The notes: generated by a model not told the origin, from the letters alone. A stretch of DNA of 64,000 nucleotides from an uncultured Lachnospiraceae bacterium (GCA_902780405.1 CACZFI010000009.1:1-64000), one strand, 5' to 3'; shown: positions 26,276 through 34,971, numbered from the stretch's first letter. A program made the numbers and translations.

Positions 26276-27631
26276 TTATCTGTCGTTTTCTTTCTGAATG
26301 ATCTTTTCAATCTCCTCATGCATATCGATGAAGATCTCCGTCAACCGGGGATCAAAGTGTGTTCCCGCCTCTTCTTTGATGATCTTTAATGAGGCATCCA
26401 CCGGAAATGCATCCTTATAACAGCGCTTGGAGATCAGCGCGTCAAACACATCCGCAACGGCCATGATCCTGGCCGAAAGAGGGATATCATTCTGCTTTTT
26501 CCCCGCAGGATATCCGTTGCCGTTCCACCACTCATGGTGGTAGGTCGATACATCGAAAGCGATATCGATGTAGGCCTTGTCTTCCACACCCGAGAGCACC
26601 TCACGGACGATGCGTCCGCCCTCGGCCGCATGTCGCTTCATCACCTCAAACTCTTCCTTGGTGAGTTTGCCCGGCTTCTGCAGGATTTGATCCGGCACGA
26701 TGATCTTTCCGATATCATGCATGGGTGCTGCCTTCACCAAAAGCTCGATGTAGGAATCCGTCAGTATCTCTGCATATACGCCGCGCTTTTGAGCCTCTTT
26801 CGCAAGCAGTTCCACGTAAGCGCTGGTACGCTTGATATGTCCGCCCGTCTCAAGGTCACGGCTCTCGATCAAAGTCGCCATACCGATGACGGTGTTGTTC
26901 TGAATCTCCAGAAGGCGCTCGTTGTGCGCCATCAGTTCCTGATTCTTCTGTACGATTTCCTTCTCAAGAGAAACCTTATAGGTCTCAAGTCCGGACGTCT
27001 GCTTCACGCAGAAGAAGAGTCCGACCAAAACAGCCACCAGGATCAACGCCGTACAGAGAATGGCGCTGATTCTTGAGATCAGGATGTCGTTGTTCATGCG
27101 TCGACGTCCCTCTGCAAGATTGTTGTTCATCAGAGTCGAGAACTGGTCGAAGGTTTCATTGACCTCCGCAAGATAGACGCCCATCCGCTCAAAGCTGTTC
27201 GACTCTATGTCTTCTTCGTCGTGTGTTTTTACGTAGTCAAAGATCTCATTCACTTCTTCGAGATAATTATCCACAGCCACACGTACCGTGTTATAGATTC
27301 CTCTTTCCGCATCCGTATTGATATGCGTCTCGAATTCCTTGGAGGACTTCCTTAGGTTTTCCCTTGCGATCACTTCCTCGTAGGCGTAGATATCCTTCTG
27401 ATCCTCATCCGCGGTTCGAAGGTAATTCAACACCAGCGTCTGATGACGGTACAGGTTCTTGGAGATGGTGTCCATGTCCTTGCCCGTCTCATAACTTTCC
27501 TCGATAAATGTCTCGTAATTGCTGGTAAGTCTGTCGATATTGAATTTCAGCAAAAGAACGCCGGTAATACCGGCGACTCCCATAAGTAGAACTATAATAA
27601 AGATTCTGGCCGTATAGGTACTGTGATTCAT
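26276..27631 (-). CDS. Membrane HD-GYP c-di-GMP phosphodiesterase
   Basis: A 451-residue protein. A first membrane helix (about 8-30) is followed by an extracytoplasmic helical-bundle sensor (30-188), similar in form to four-helix-bundle ligand domains, and a second helix (190-212). A short coiled coil leads to the HD-GYP domain (245-445) with the full motif set APMHDIGKIIVPD, HAAEGGRI, STYHHEWWNGNGYPAG and ARIMAVADVFDALISKR. It should hydrolyse c-di-GMP in response to an outside or membrane signal. Immediately downstream of the GGDEF gene (18-nt gap), giving a synthase/hydrolase pair in one operon. Confidence 0.9.
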   Translation of the reverse strand: MNHSTYTARIFIIVLLMGVAGITGVLLLKFNIDRLTSNYETFIEESYETGKDMDTISKNLYRHQTLVLNYLRTADEDQKDIYAYEEVIARENLRKSSKEFETHINTDAERGIYNTVRVAVDNYLEEVNEIFDYVKTHDEEDIESNSFERMGVYLAEVNETFDQFSTLMNNNLAEGRRRMNNDILISRISAILCTALILVAVLVGLFFCVKQTSGLETYKVSLEKEIVQKNQELMAHNERLLEIQNNTVIGMATLIESRDLETGGHIKRTSAYVELLAKEAQKRGVYAEILTDSYIELLVKAAPMHDIGKIIVPDQILQKPGKLTKEEFEVMKRHAAEGGRIVREVLSGVEDKAYIDIAFDVSTYHHEWWNGNGYPAGKKQNDIPLSARIMAVADVFDALISKRCYKDAFPVDASLKIIKEEAGTHFDPRLTEIFIDMHEEIEKIIQKENDR

Positions 27632-27649
27632 CCTGTCTTCCTTCTATGT

Positions 27650-28825
27650 CTAAGCCGCGATGATAATGCGGTTTCTTCCGTCATTCTTCGCTTTGTACAA
27701 TGTCTTGTCCGCGCGCTCAAAGAACGCGGTGGAACTGTCACCCTCCTTGTAATCCGCAAGTCCGGCACTGAAGGTGATCTTTCTGTCGATGCCCTCATAA
27801 GTCTGCTCGGAAAATTCCTTGTGCAAACGCTTTAAAACTTTCATGGACTCGGATACGCTCAGATTGGTGAAGATCATTGCAAATTCCTCGCCGCCGTATC
27901 TGGCCACATGAACATCCTCCCCGGACTGCTTGTTTAGAAGTTCTCCGAGTTTGACAAGGACGCGATTTCCGGCCTCATGCCCGAAGTCATCGTTCACGTT
28001 CTTGAAGTAGTCGATGTCAAGGATCGCCATGCGAAGCTGATCTCCGGCGACATGATCCTTGATCTTCTCCTCAAGATACTGGAACATACCGGTGTGGTTT
28101 AAGACACCCGTGAGTCCGTCGTACAGCATCTCCTTCTGAAGACGTCTGTTCACCAGCGTCTGGTCAACCACCAGTTTTTCCTTCTGTTTCTCGTAGGAAA
28201 CGATACTCCGCACCACCAGATAAGAAAGCGGCAGCGCAATAAAACCGATGATGGCATTGTAGACAAACGCATGCGGAAGCACGGCGTAAGGCGTCGTCAC
28301 GATACAGATCATCGTCACCGCATAAGTTCCCATCAGAACAAAAAACAGCGCCCTGGAAATTCTGACATCTCCGTAAATCGTGGAGATAAAAAGCGGTACG
28401 ATGATCGTCATATAAATCGCAGGAAATGTATAGTGCACGATGATCATATTCGCAAGGATAACGGTCAGGCACACAAGCGGTACCATACTCTTTAATCCGT
28501 TTCTTACCTTATCCGTGCGAAATGCAAGACTCGACAGCGCAAACACAACAAAATTGATCAGCGAAGGCCGAAGGATATATCTCGGAATGTACTGCGGAAT
28601 GGGCACACTGATCTCCCCCGTCGCATCGAGTGCGATCATAAATGCGATCTCAACACCAAGCATCATAATGATCAGGTAGAGATTCACGCGCATGATACCT
28701 TTCTGCCAATTCTTTATAATAGAATAGTAATTGGAATCATCCAACGCCCCCAGCTGATTGACCGGCTGTTTTTTCTTCTTTTTCTTTTTGACAACTTTGA
28801 TTTCTTCTTCGATCATATCTGCCAT
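27650..28825 (-). CDS. Membrane diguanylate cyclase (GGDEF)
   Basis: A 391-residue protein. A lysine-rich cytoplasmic start (VVKKKKKKKQP) precedes about six membrane helices (50-205) and a GGDEF domain (225-390) with DIDYFKNVNDDFGHEAGN and the active site RYGGEEFAMIF. The residues before GGEEF are EDVHVA, so the inhibitory RxxD site is missing and product inhibition may be weak. The ATG at 28825 is preferred because GGGGGAG lies 10 nt upstream, while the other ATG almost touches it. Probably co-transcribed with the following HD-GYP gene. Confidence 0.88.
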   Translation of the reverse strand: MADMIEEEIKVVKKKKKKKQPVNQLGALDDSNYYSIIKNWQKGIMRVNLYLIIMMLGVEIAFMIALDATGEISVPIPQYIPRYILRPSLINFVVFALSSLAFRTDKVRNGLKSMVPLVCLTVILANMIIVHYTFPAIYMTIIVPLFISTIYGDVRISRALFFVLMGTYAVTMICIVTTPYAVLPHAFVYNAIIGFIALPLSYLVVRSIVSYEKQKEKLVVDQTLVNRRLQKEMLYDGLTGVLNHTGMFQYLEEKIKDHVAGDQLRMAILDIDYFKNVNDDFGHEAGNRVLVKLGELLNKQSGEDVHVARYGGEEFAMIFTNLSVSESMKVLKRLHKEFSEQTYEGIDRKITFSAGLADYKEGDSSTAFFERADKTLYKAKNDGRNRIIIAA

Positions 28826-28908
28826 AAGAACCATACTCCCCCGTATGCGAATCCGGAAAATTTCTCTACACTACTATACCACAAACGCAGGGTAAATAAA
28901 AGAATAAA

Positions 28909-28930
28909 AAGGGTGGCTTTTGCCACCCTT
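28909..28930 (-). terminator. Terminator after TIR gene 1
   Basis: Perfect 9-bp stem AAGGGTGGC (28909-28917) / GCCACCCTT (28922-28930), with T-rich sequence following on the minus strand. It ends the RT-FRG-TIR transcription unit. Confidence 0.8.
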
Positions 28931-28935
28931 AAAAC

Positions 28936-31494
28936 TCATTGTTCAGTTTTAATCCACATCGCAGGTCTTACACCAAAACTATAATCTCCGTAATGACCGT
29001 CTCGCGCGTCAACAACCCATTTTCCATCATACCATTTAACATAATCATAGCGATCAGCATGACCATTATCCTGCGATCTGATCCACCACCACGTACCGCC
29101 ATCATCTCCATTATAGTTGGCAGATGTCTCCGCTACAATCGAGGACTGTGCGCGAAGCTCCGGATTATACTCCCTTATCTCATCCACGCTAAGGCAGAAT
29201 ATTTTGTCGTCTGTATCTCCTCCTTTATTACTAATAGTCGATTCCAGAATATACTCCGATTGTTCATCAGAAAATGCATCGTTATAAAAAGAATCATTTA
29301 GCCACTGCCTCAAATCACTGTTTTTCCAATCAGAGGAAGCCTTCACTTCATTATCCATCGACTTTCTTGCCAAGACATATTTTGAAACCACTAATGCTCT
29401 ATCCTCTTGAACACCTATTACGACCCATTCGATTGGTTCTCCTCTATACTCTCCAAGCAAGAATTCATCATGGAGTTTCGGTGACACATACGCACATTTC
29501 TTGTAATACTCATCAGCATCCTTATAGCCCTGCAGCGTCTCAAACAAGCTCTTCGCCTCAACAAGATTTCCGGAATTATAAGCATTTACAGCATCATTGT
29601 ACGTATTATGCTTTTTAATCGACGGAATAGCTACAAGCACAGCATACAGACATGCCAGAATAGTTACAACAACAGCCGTTATTCCTATAAGCGTTCTTCT
29701 TATTATTTTCTTCTTTCTTTCCTGCCTCTCCCTTTCTGCCTGTGCCAACGCCTCAGCCGTTCGTCTCTGCTCCTCCTCAATCACACTTCGTAATCTTCCT
29801 TCTTCCTCCGCAGCTTGAGCCACATAAAGCTTTGCTTCCTTGTAATCACCCAATCCAAGAAACATCTGCTTAGTTGACTGAAAGTCCTCCAACGAGCGTG
29901 CAACTTTAAACCGTTCACACGCCATTTGATAATTGGCTTCCCTTGAATCTATAGCCGTTTTATGTTGTTCAACAATTTGAGCATCGGCTTCGTTCACAAA
30001 AGCATTATATGCTTCTATGAGGTCATTTCTATGCTTTTCATCATCTGCCGCAGCCACAGAAATCCTGCGATCCAGTTCTGCCGTCATTTTCCTTACTGCG
30101 CCCTCTATCAGTTCAGCAGTTTTTCCACGCGCATGTTGACGGGCACGCAAATAGTATTTCTCGGCGTTAAGTGCTTTTAACGTCCTTTCCTTTTGTTCCT
30201 TTCGCGATGCCAATTCCGATGTGTAGAATCGGTTGAACGCATACATCTTCCTAATTTGATTCTCATTCAAATAGTGTTCAACCGCATACTGACTAATCAT
30301 TGACGAAATATGCGCCTCATTCATCGGGCACGCCTCAAGTGTTTCAGCAAGTACTTCATCACTCGGTCCAGAATACACGCTAAGTAAATCATCCAGCTTG
30401 TATCTGTGAATCTTAGCAAGCCACTTTCCGAGTAAAGCATCACCATTTTCAGCTTCCTGATTCAGTGCACTTTCAAAGAACTCATCAGCCTTCTTCCACT
30501 CACCATCCTCAAGCGCCTGATTTCCACGCTTAATCAACTGATCAACATTTGCCGATGCCACCACCGACTGTTGAACTGTTGCCGGTTGTTCCGCTCTGTC
30601 TCTTCCGAGTATTTTACCAATCCCTCGTAACAGATCTTGGATCGCGCCTACTTTTCCCATATCCTGGGCCTGGAGGTGCTTAAACTCCTTGGGCATGTCA
30701 TAAGCATCCAAATCCTTATAGCAAGGGATCAGAGTCTTCTTTTGTCCCGCTGCAATCAGCTGCAAGAATCTACTCCACTCGTTTTTTACCCAAACTGCAT
30801 TATAGTAATCGTAGGATGTTCCGAAAGCGAGCATAATCTTCGCAGAGTTTAAGGCAGCGAAAATATAAGGCTCATATTCTTGTCCCAATTTGTCCTCCAA
30901 GGAAATCCTCGAGAAGAACACACGGTAGCCTTTTTCAGTCAGCGCATCATATACATCCTGAGCGATTACACTATCAATGGTTCTCTGCCCATCCTCTGCA
31001 GTTTCCTTGTAGCAGATAAAGATATCATAAGGTTCTTCTGTCGAAGAAATCGTAATGATACCCTTTCGGATTTCTTCAATCTTCTTTGCTTCCTCGCGGT
31101 ATACGCCACGCGCGAGCGTATCCGAATTCTCCATAACCTGCTCGAAGTTGGAATCGTCCATCACACTCTCAAACGATGAACGGTGGCATGTCGGAACTCT
31201 GTTCCCTGTAGCAGGGTCATCGACATATTCAATACCATACTTACAGAGCACAAGCCCCCAGTATGCCTCTGCCTCCTCCTGGTACTCAGCAACGATGCTT
31301 TCATACACTCCGGCAGCTTTGTCAAATTCGCAATCAAAGCGAAGACGATTCGCACGCTCATATAGTTTCAAGCGCTTCTCGTCATCTGTACTCGGAATTG
31401 TCTGCTTGCTACCACAATATTCACATTCACAAATTGTTGCCCCGGCTTCGAACGCCAAGTCTCCGCCACACATTTTACACTTAAGAATAGCCAT
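28936..31494 (-). CDS. Zinc-ribbon/TPR/TIR protein 1 with DUF6273-like C-domain
   Basis: An 852-residue protein. Residues 1-35 are a zinc ribbon (KCKMCGG...CECEYCGSK), residues 40-95 are TPR-like (FDKAAGVYESIVAEYQEE), and residues 150-285 are a TIR domain with PYDIFICYKE, GYRVFFSR and AVWVKNEWSRF. The Glu of that last motif stands where SARM1 has its catalytic Glu, so NAD+ cleavage is possible. A long helical region follows, then a membrane helix (about 587-610), a TPR-like YKDADEYYKKC stretch, and a C-terminal domain (660-852) with TWWWIRSQ and FGVRPAMW, resembling DUF6273. It is 31 nt after the FRG gene, in one operon. AAAGGGG precedes the ATG. Confidence 0.85.
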   Translation of the reverse strand: MAILKCKMCGGDLAFEAGATICECEYCGSKQTIPSTDDEKRLKLYERANRLRFDCEFDKAAGVYESIVAEYQEEAEAYWGLVLCKYGIEYVDDPATGNRVPTCHRSSFESVMDDSNFEQVMENSDTLARGVYREEAKKIEEIRKGIITISSTEEPYDIFICYKETAEDGQRTIDSVIAQDVYDALTEKGYRVFFSRISLEDKLGQEYEPYIFAALNSAKIMLAFGTSYDYYNAVWVKNEWSRFLQLIAAGQKKTLIPCYKDLDAYDMPKEFKHLQAQDMGKVGAIQDLLRGIGKILGRDRAEQPATVQQSVVASANVDQLIKRGNQALEDGEWKKADEFFESALNQEAENGDALLGKWLAKIHRYKLDDLLSVYSGPSDEVLAETLEACPMNEAHISSMISQYAVEHYLNENQIRKMYAFNRFYTSELASRKEQKERTLKALNAEKYYLRARQHARGKTAELIEGAVRKMTAELDRRISVAAADDEKHRNDLIEAYNAFVNEADAQIVEQHKTAIDSREANYQMACERFKVARSLEDFQSTKQMFLGLGDYKEAKLYVAQAAEEEGRLRSVIEEEQRRTAEALAQAERERQERKKKIIRRTLIGITAVVVTILACLYAVLVAIPSIKKHNTYNDAVNAYNSGNLVEAKSLFETLQGYKDADEYYKKCAYVSPKLHDEFLLGEYRGEPIEWVVIGVQEDRALVVSKYVLARKSMDNEVKASSDWKNSDLRQWLNDSFYNDAFSDEQSEYILESTISNKGGDTDDKIFCLSVDEIREYNPELRAQSSIVAETSANYNGDDGGTWWWIRSQDNGHADRYDYVKWYDGKWVVDARDGHYGDYSFGVRPAMWIKTEQ

Positions 31495-31525
31495 TAAATA
31501 TCCCCTTTCAACCAAGTAGCGCACA

Positions 31526-32467
31526 TTACCTAAGCATTTTTAGCATTTTATTCTGTATCGTTTTCTTATCCTCTTCTGTATAATGCTTTTGGTTTTTATG
31601 CGATATTACGTGATAGAAATCCTTAAAACATGTCTGCGCAAACACGTATCCATCCTTAGTTTGAACCAACTGACTTTCAATCTTTCTCCACGGTTCCTCA
31701 GCTGTAAAATACTCATACCCTTCGAATCCGTTTTCCCGCAATCGTTTGTAATTGACAATCAGCTTAATCATGTCATCCCAATCAGGAAATAAATACTCCT
31801 TTGTTATCCCTTTTTTCAACACCAACTCTAGCAACTTCATTATTTTTTCTTTATACGGAATAGCCCGATGTTTTTTGCATTTCGGATATATAGGTAAGAT
31901 TCCTTGATCATTCACTTCGTAGCCGTGTAGAATGAACCATCCTCTCTGTCGTTGATATCTGATGTTATCAGCATTCGTCGAAAACAAGCTCGTATAATCG
32001 AAGCAGTATGGTTTCTTGGTTAACCGCAGGTTCTCCGATATTATCTTATTATTCCAGATTGCATCCATACGATTCCTTACAATTTTTCCATCACCTGTTT
32101 TCATCATTGATTCTTCAAAAGTATATAAATATCCATCTTTCGAATACATACCATCGCAAGCAAAGAATAATGCAACATTTTCATCTTCTGTCACATCCAA
32201 AATCGGTGTTTGCATCCCATAATGCTGCATAACACCAACTCTCTTAATCTGCTTCTTTGCAACTACACTTTCCGAATCTTTTTCCAAATCAATCAAGCGA
32301 AATTGTTCGAATATATCTTTATAAGCGTCATACATATAATTGACGTGTTCCGTTGCACATTTACAACAATCATTCCCTTTGCATTTTCTATACGCAGACG
32401 GAATAAAACCAAGATCACAACAATTATAATCCATATTTTCACCGCGATAGAGCTCTGCCTTTTTCAT
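31526..32467 (-). CDS. FRG-domain protein
   Basis: A 313-residue protein. It starts KKAELYRGENM, giving the YRG that names the domain, then IPSAYRKC. Near residues 82-105 it has MQHYGMQTPILDVTEDENVALFFA, whose core is the FRG hallmark QHxGxxTxxLDxT...ALFFA. The C-terminal half (190-313) is charged, helical and unrecognised. FRG proteins are frequent in defence islands and prophages; their activity is poorly known. The ATG at 32467 has GAGGTG before it. It lies between the broken TIR copy 2 and TIR gene 1. Confidence 0.75.
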   Translation of the reverse strand: MKKAELYRGENMDYNCCDLGFIPSAYRKCKGNDCCKCATEHVNYMYDAYKDIFEQFRLIDLEKDSESVVAKKQIKRVGVMQHYGMQTPILDVTEDENVALFFACDGMYSKDGYLYTFEESMMKTGDGKIVRNRMDAIWNNKIISENLRLTKKPYCFDYTSLFSTNADNIRYQRQRGWFILHGYEVNDQGILPIYPKCKKHRAIPYKEKIMKLLELVLKKGITKEYLFPDWDDMIKLIVNYKRLRENGFEGYEYFTAEEPWRKIESQLVQTKDGYVFAQTCFKDFYHVISHKNQKHYTEEDKKTIQNKMLKMLR

Positions 32468-32471
32468 CAAA

Positions 32472-32780
32472 TCACCTCTGTAAAACCGTTTTCACTCTAC
32501 TCCTTACTGACGCGATACACCCATACTTGCAAAGCACGAGACCCCAATAAGCCTCCGCCTCCTCCTGATACTCCGCAACGATACTTTCATACACACCGGC
32601 AGCCTTATCGAATTCGCAATCAAAACGGAGACGATTCGCACGCTCGTACAACTTCAAACGTTTCTCATCATCAGTACTTGGAATCGTCTGTTTGCTTCCG
32701 CAATATTCACATTCGCAAATCGTAGTTCCGGCTTCGAACGCCAAGTCTTCGCCACACATTTTACACTTTAAAACAGCCAT
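32472..32780 (-). pseudogene. Zinc-ribbon/TIR gene 2, internal-deletion remnant
   Basis: The first 90 or so codons match TIR genes 1 and 4 (zinc ribbon CKMCGEDL and CECEYCGSKQ, then TPR to LVLCKYG). Right after CKYG the sequence jumps to the very end of a TIR-4-like gene. In the next frame the DNA reads W-V-Y-R-V-S-K-E-stop, the exact last residues of TIR protein 4, while the actual frame continues 15 out-of-frame codons to a stop at 32472. About 2 kb, including the whole TIR domain, has therefore been deleted. The ATG at 32780 begins 1 nt after the RT stop, with GAGAGGG as Shine-Dalgarno, so the intact gene was coupled to the RT. Confidence 0.85.
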
Positions 32781-32781
32781 A

Positions 32782-34029
32782 TTATTCCCTCTCAATCTGC
32801 TTATCTGACAACTCCCATGTTCTATAGTCCCCTTTTTTATACTTCCAGAAGCTGTTCACAAGACTGATATACCCTGCATTCTTTATTTGCTCATATCGAA
32901 GGTTGTAATTCTTCTTCCCATATCTTCCGGTTGTTAAGTATCTGATACAGGAAACTGCGTATTCATCTATAGTTTTAAGTTGTTTATCTGTGGTTATCAC
33001 CGGAAAATACCATCTACACCATGTGATTTCTCCATTCGACGGATTATTATAGAATTTCCTCATAAAAAAACGAATATACGCTCGAATAGTCCTTTCATCA
33101 GAAGCATTTTTACTACACTTCCACCTATACAATGATTTTGCCTTTCTTTTTAGCTTACCCTTGATTTTCTGAACATTACCATCCGCAACATCGATATTTC
33201 CATCATAAAACTTAAAGCCCAAATACTCTATTTGTTCCGATGGCATCGTCTTTTTTACTTTTTTAGGATTAATCAAAAGCTTTCGTTTTGCCAACTCTTC
33301 TTGTATCACCGCTTCGCAATAATCAATCTCATCCTTCTGATATGAAAAACATATGATATCATCTGAATATCTTACATATATTATTCCATTATCTCTAAAC
33401 TTGAAGTCCATATCTGCCAGATATAAATTAGCCAAAAATCCGGAGATTGGGACTCCTGCCATTACTCCCCTTTTCTCAACGCTTTCCTTCCCACTCTCTC
33501 CAATAGCCACCGGATTTAACAATATCTTGGATAAAAAGTCATAAAACTTTGGTTCGCCAGGCAACTTAGTTTTGACCAGTTCGAGCATTTCTACCGGATC
33601 AATCGAGTTAAAATAATCATGTATATCAATCTTATATGAATAACAATTATAAATATTGATTCTTTTCGTCACATCGTAGAGTACATTTTTTACATTCCTA
33701 TTACTCCGAAAAGAATATAAGTTTTCACAAAACAAATGATCATAAGATTTAAGCAAAAATGCTATCATTTTAAATACAAACATCTCAGCATCGTTAAAAA
33801 CAAACACTTTTCTTTTTCTGTTTGTACCCTTTTTGTTTACTTCCACTAGCCTCGGAGTCGCAGGCAATGGCATTTTCATCATTCTGTTGACGACATCTAC
33901 ATATTCTTTATCTCGTATGAACTGAAATAAATCTATTATTTGCGCCGAATTCATCTTGTGGTTCAATACAATATCTGACAGGAAAGCATACCATTTTTTT
34001 TCATCCAGTAATCCATCCATTATTTCCAT
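32782..34029 (-). CDS. Reverse transcriptase, non-retron, ncRNA-associated
   Basis: A 415-residue reverse transcriptase. Palm motifs are the first Asp in SYKIDIHDYFNSID, the primer-grip/RT4 region VMAGVPISGFLANLYL, the catalytic YVRYSDDIICFS (YxDD box as YSDD) and EYLGFKFYDG. The thumb-like C-terminus has IKGKLKRKAKSLYRWK, WCRWYFPVI and YLTTGRYGKKNYNLRY. It lacks the retron NAxxH and VTG motifs, the maturase and endonuclease domains of group II introns, and the DGR-type RYMDDF. AGAGG lies 9 nt before the ATG. A structured non-coding region and a hairpin precede it, and it is coupled to the broken TIR gene 2. The closest named class cannot be decided by eye; a defence RT (UG/DRT-like or group II-like) is most plausible. 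Confidence 0.85.
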   Translation of the reverse strand: MEIMDGLLDEKKWYAFLSDIVLNHKMNSAQIIDLFQFIRDKEYVDVVNRMMKMPLPATPRLVEVNKKGTNRKRKVFVFNDAEMFVFKMIAFLLKSYDHLFCENLYSFRSNRNVKNVLYDVTKRINIYNCYSYKIDIHDYFNSIDPVEMLELVKTKLPGEPKFYDFLSKILLNPVAIGESGKESVEKRGVMAGVPISGFLANLYLADMDFKFRDNGIIYVRYSDDIICFSYQKDEIDYCEAVIQEELAKRKLLINPKKVKKTMPSEQIEYLGFKFYDGNIDVADGNVQKIKGKLKRKAKSLYRWKCSKNASDERTIRAYIRFFMRKFYNNPSNGEITWCRWYFPVITTDKQLKTIDEYAVSCIRYLTTGRYGKKNYNLRYEQIKNAGYISLVNSFWKYKKGDYRTWELSDKQIERE

Positions 34030-34046
34030 ATGTGCAATCCTCTTAT

Positions 34047-34075
34047 AAAAGGGGGCTGGTTACTTCAGCCCCCTT
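34047..34075 (-). terminator. Terminator-like hairpin between ncRNA and RT
   Basis: GGGGGCTG (34051-34058) pairs with CAGCCCCC (34066-34073) around a 7-nt loop, flanked by an A-U extension and followed on the minus strand by TTTTATAA. It lies 18 nt before the RT start. It would end a discrete ncRNA and let only some polymerases read through into the RT gene. Confidence 0.65.
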
Positions 34076-34082
34076 CATAATA

Positions 34083-34220
34083 AAACGCTAACCAAACAGA
34101 ATTTAACAGTTCTGATCTAGAACTAAACCCGATTACACACAGAATGATTGCTCGCAAAATCATCTTATATTCTGTGCTTCATCGTATGCGAGCGCTAATA
34201 ATAGCATTTGATCAGCGTTT
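34083..34220 (-). ncRNA. Candidate structured ncRNA upstream of the RT
   Basis: The 138-nt minus-strand segment is closed by two 14-nt arms, AAACGCTGATCAAA (34220-34207) and TTTGGTTAGCGTTT (34096-34083), which pair completely as RNA with two G-U pairs. Inside lie a GCTA/TAGC hairpin (34202-34205 / 34194-34197) and a bulged 12-bp hairpin (CACAGA 34176-34171 with TCTGTG 34143-34138; ATGATT 34163-34158 with AATCAT 34149-34144). The 8-nt loop of that hairpin contains TGCGAGC, able to pair with GCTCGCA at 34193-34187 (a pseudoknot). A third hairpin is AGTTCT... read AGTTCT/AGAACT (34124-34119 / 34113-34108). A GATAAT box ends about 10 nt before the first arm, but its -35 is weak. No coding frame is present. 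Confidence 0.65.
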
Positions 34221-34273
34221 ATATTATGCATTATCATAATCAGGAACCATTTACACCACTTTTATTGCTGAAG

Positions 34274-34971
34274 CTAGTTCATAACCTCTTTATCATCTTC
34301 CGCCATTATTTTATACTCTTGGTCTTTTCCCATTCTGAATCTGTATCCATTATCCGGTATTTCTCCGAGAACTTCACATATTCGTCTAAGTATATAATGT
34401 GATTTGTTGGGTTTATTCAAATAAAAACTCAATCGTGAAACATTGTTATCTTTACACCAATGTGCTATCCAACCAGACAGAGGATTGGAAGAAAGTGAAG
34501 GTGCCTTAGACCACCTACTCAAGACAAAAAGGATTGCCAACTTAGGGACATCATCTTTATACAAAATCAAGTCAATCGGTTTTGCGAATTTGTTTGGATT
34601 GTATTTGTCATCGTGATTTGCTTCGTACCAATCTCTATATTCATCTCCGTAGTGCTTATTGATTATACTCTCAGCATCTAGCACTGCCGGCGCAACCCTA
34701 ATCCTATAGGCATATTCAGAAAGCGCATCGCAGTTTCGAATCAAACCGATGATTCGCGCCAAGAGATCTTCCTCGTCCTCCCAGCCTTCTTTCATCTTCC
34801 TATCTAATTCTTCTAATCTCTCTAATTCATCACATTCTTTTTGCGTCAGATCTCCGCGTTGTTTTATAATTTGAAGTGCCTCCATCCTAGATCGATCAAC
34901 CCAGCCAAGACGATTCCGCTCACGTTCAGAATTAAGGTCTTCCAATTCATCAAGTTGTTGTCCCGTCAGTT
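34274..34971 (-). pseudogene. Severed 3' part of TIR gene 3
   Basis: An open frame running from the IS left end to a TAG at 34274. The longest start-codon frame begins at TTG 34945 (223 residues), but codons continue upstream to the IS junction as TGQQLDELEDLNSERE. When the IS and one copy of the GTT duplication are removed, this frame joins exactly in phase to the end of the TIR gene at 36239-38575. It is therefore the C-terminus of that protein. It contains two similar helical segments (LTGQQLDELEDLNSE and LTQKECDELERLEELD), then an unrecognised domain with SRWSKAPSLSSNPLSGWI. It probably makes no protein now. Confidence 0.85.

Noticed and set aside
28936-34029. Diversity-generating retroelement (RT near a DUF6273/lectin-like C-terminus of TIR 1)
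   Set aside because: The RT lacks the DGR-type RYMDDF motif, and I could not find a template repeat near the RT that matches the 3' end of TIR gene 1 apart from adenine changes.
34083-34220. Classical retron msr-msd
   Set aside because: The arm layout is similar, but the RT lacks the retron NAxxH and VTG motifs, and the internal pseudoknot is not a usual retron feature. Kept as an unclassified ncRNA.
34083-34220. Group II intron remains
   Set aside because: No domain V-like hairpin, no maturase or HNH domain on the RT, and the region is too short.
34274-34945. Independent 223-residue hypothetical gene with TTG start
   Set aside because: No Shine-Dalgarno before the TTG, the frame is open up to the IS end, and it joins in phase to TIR gene 3 once the IS is removed.
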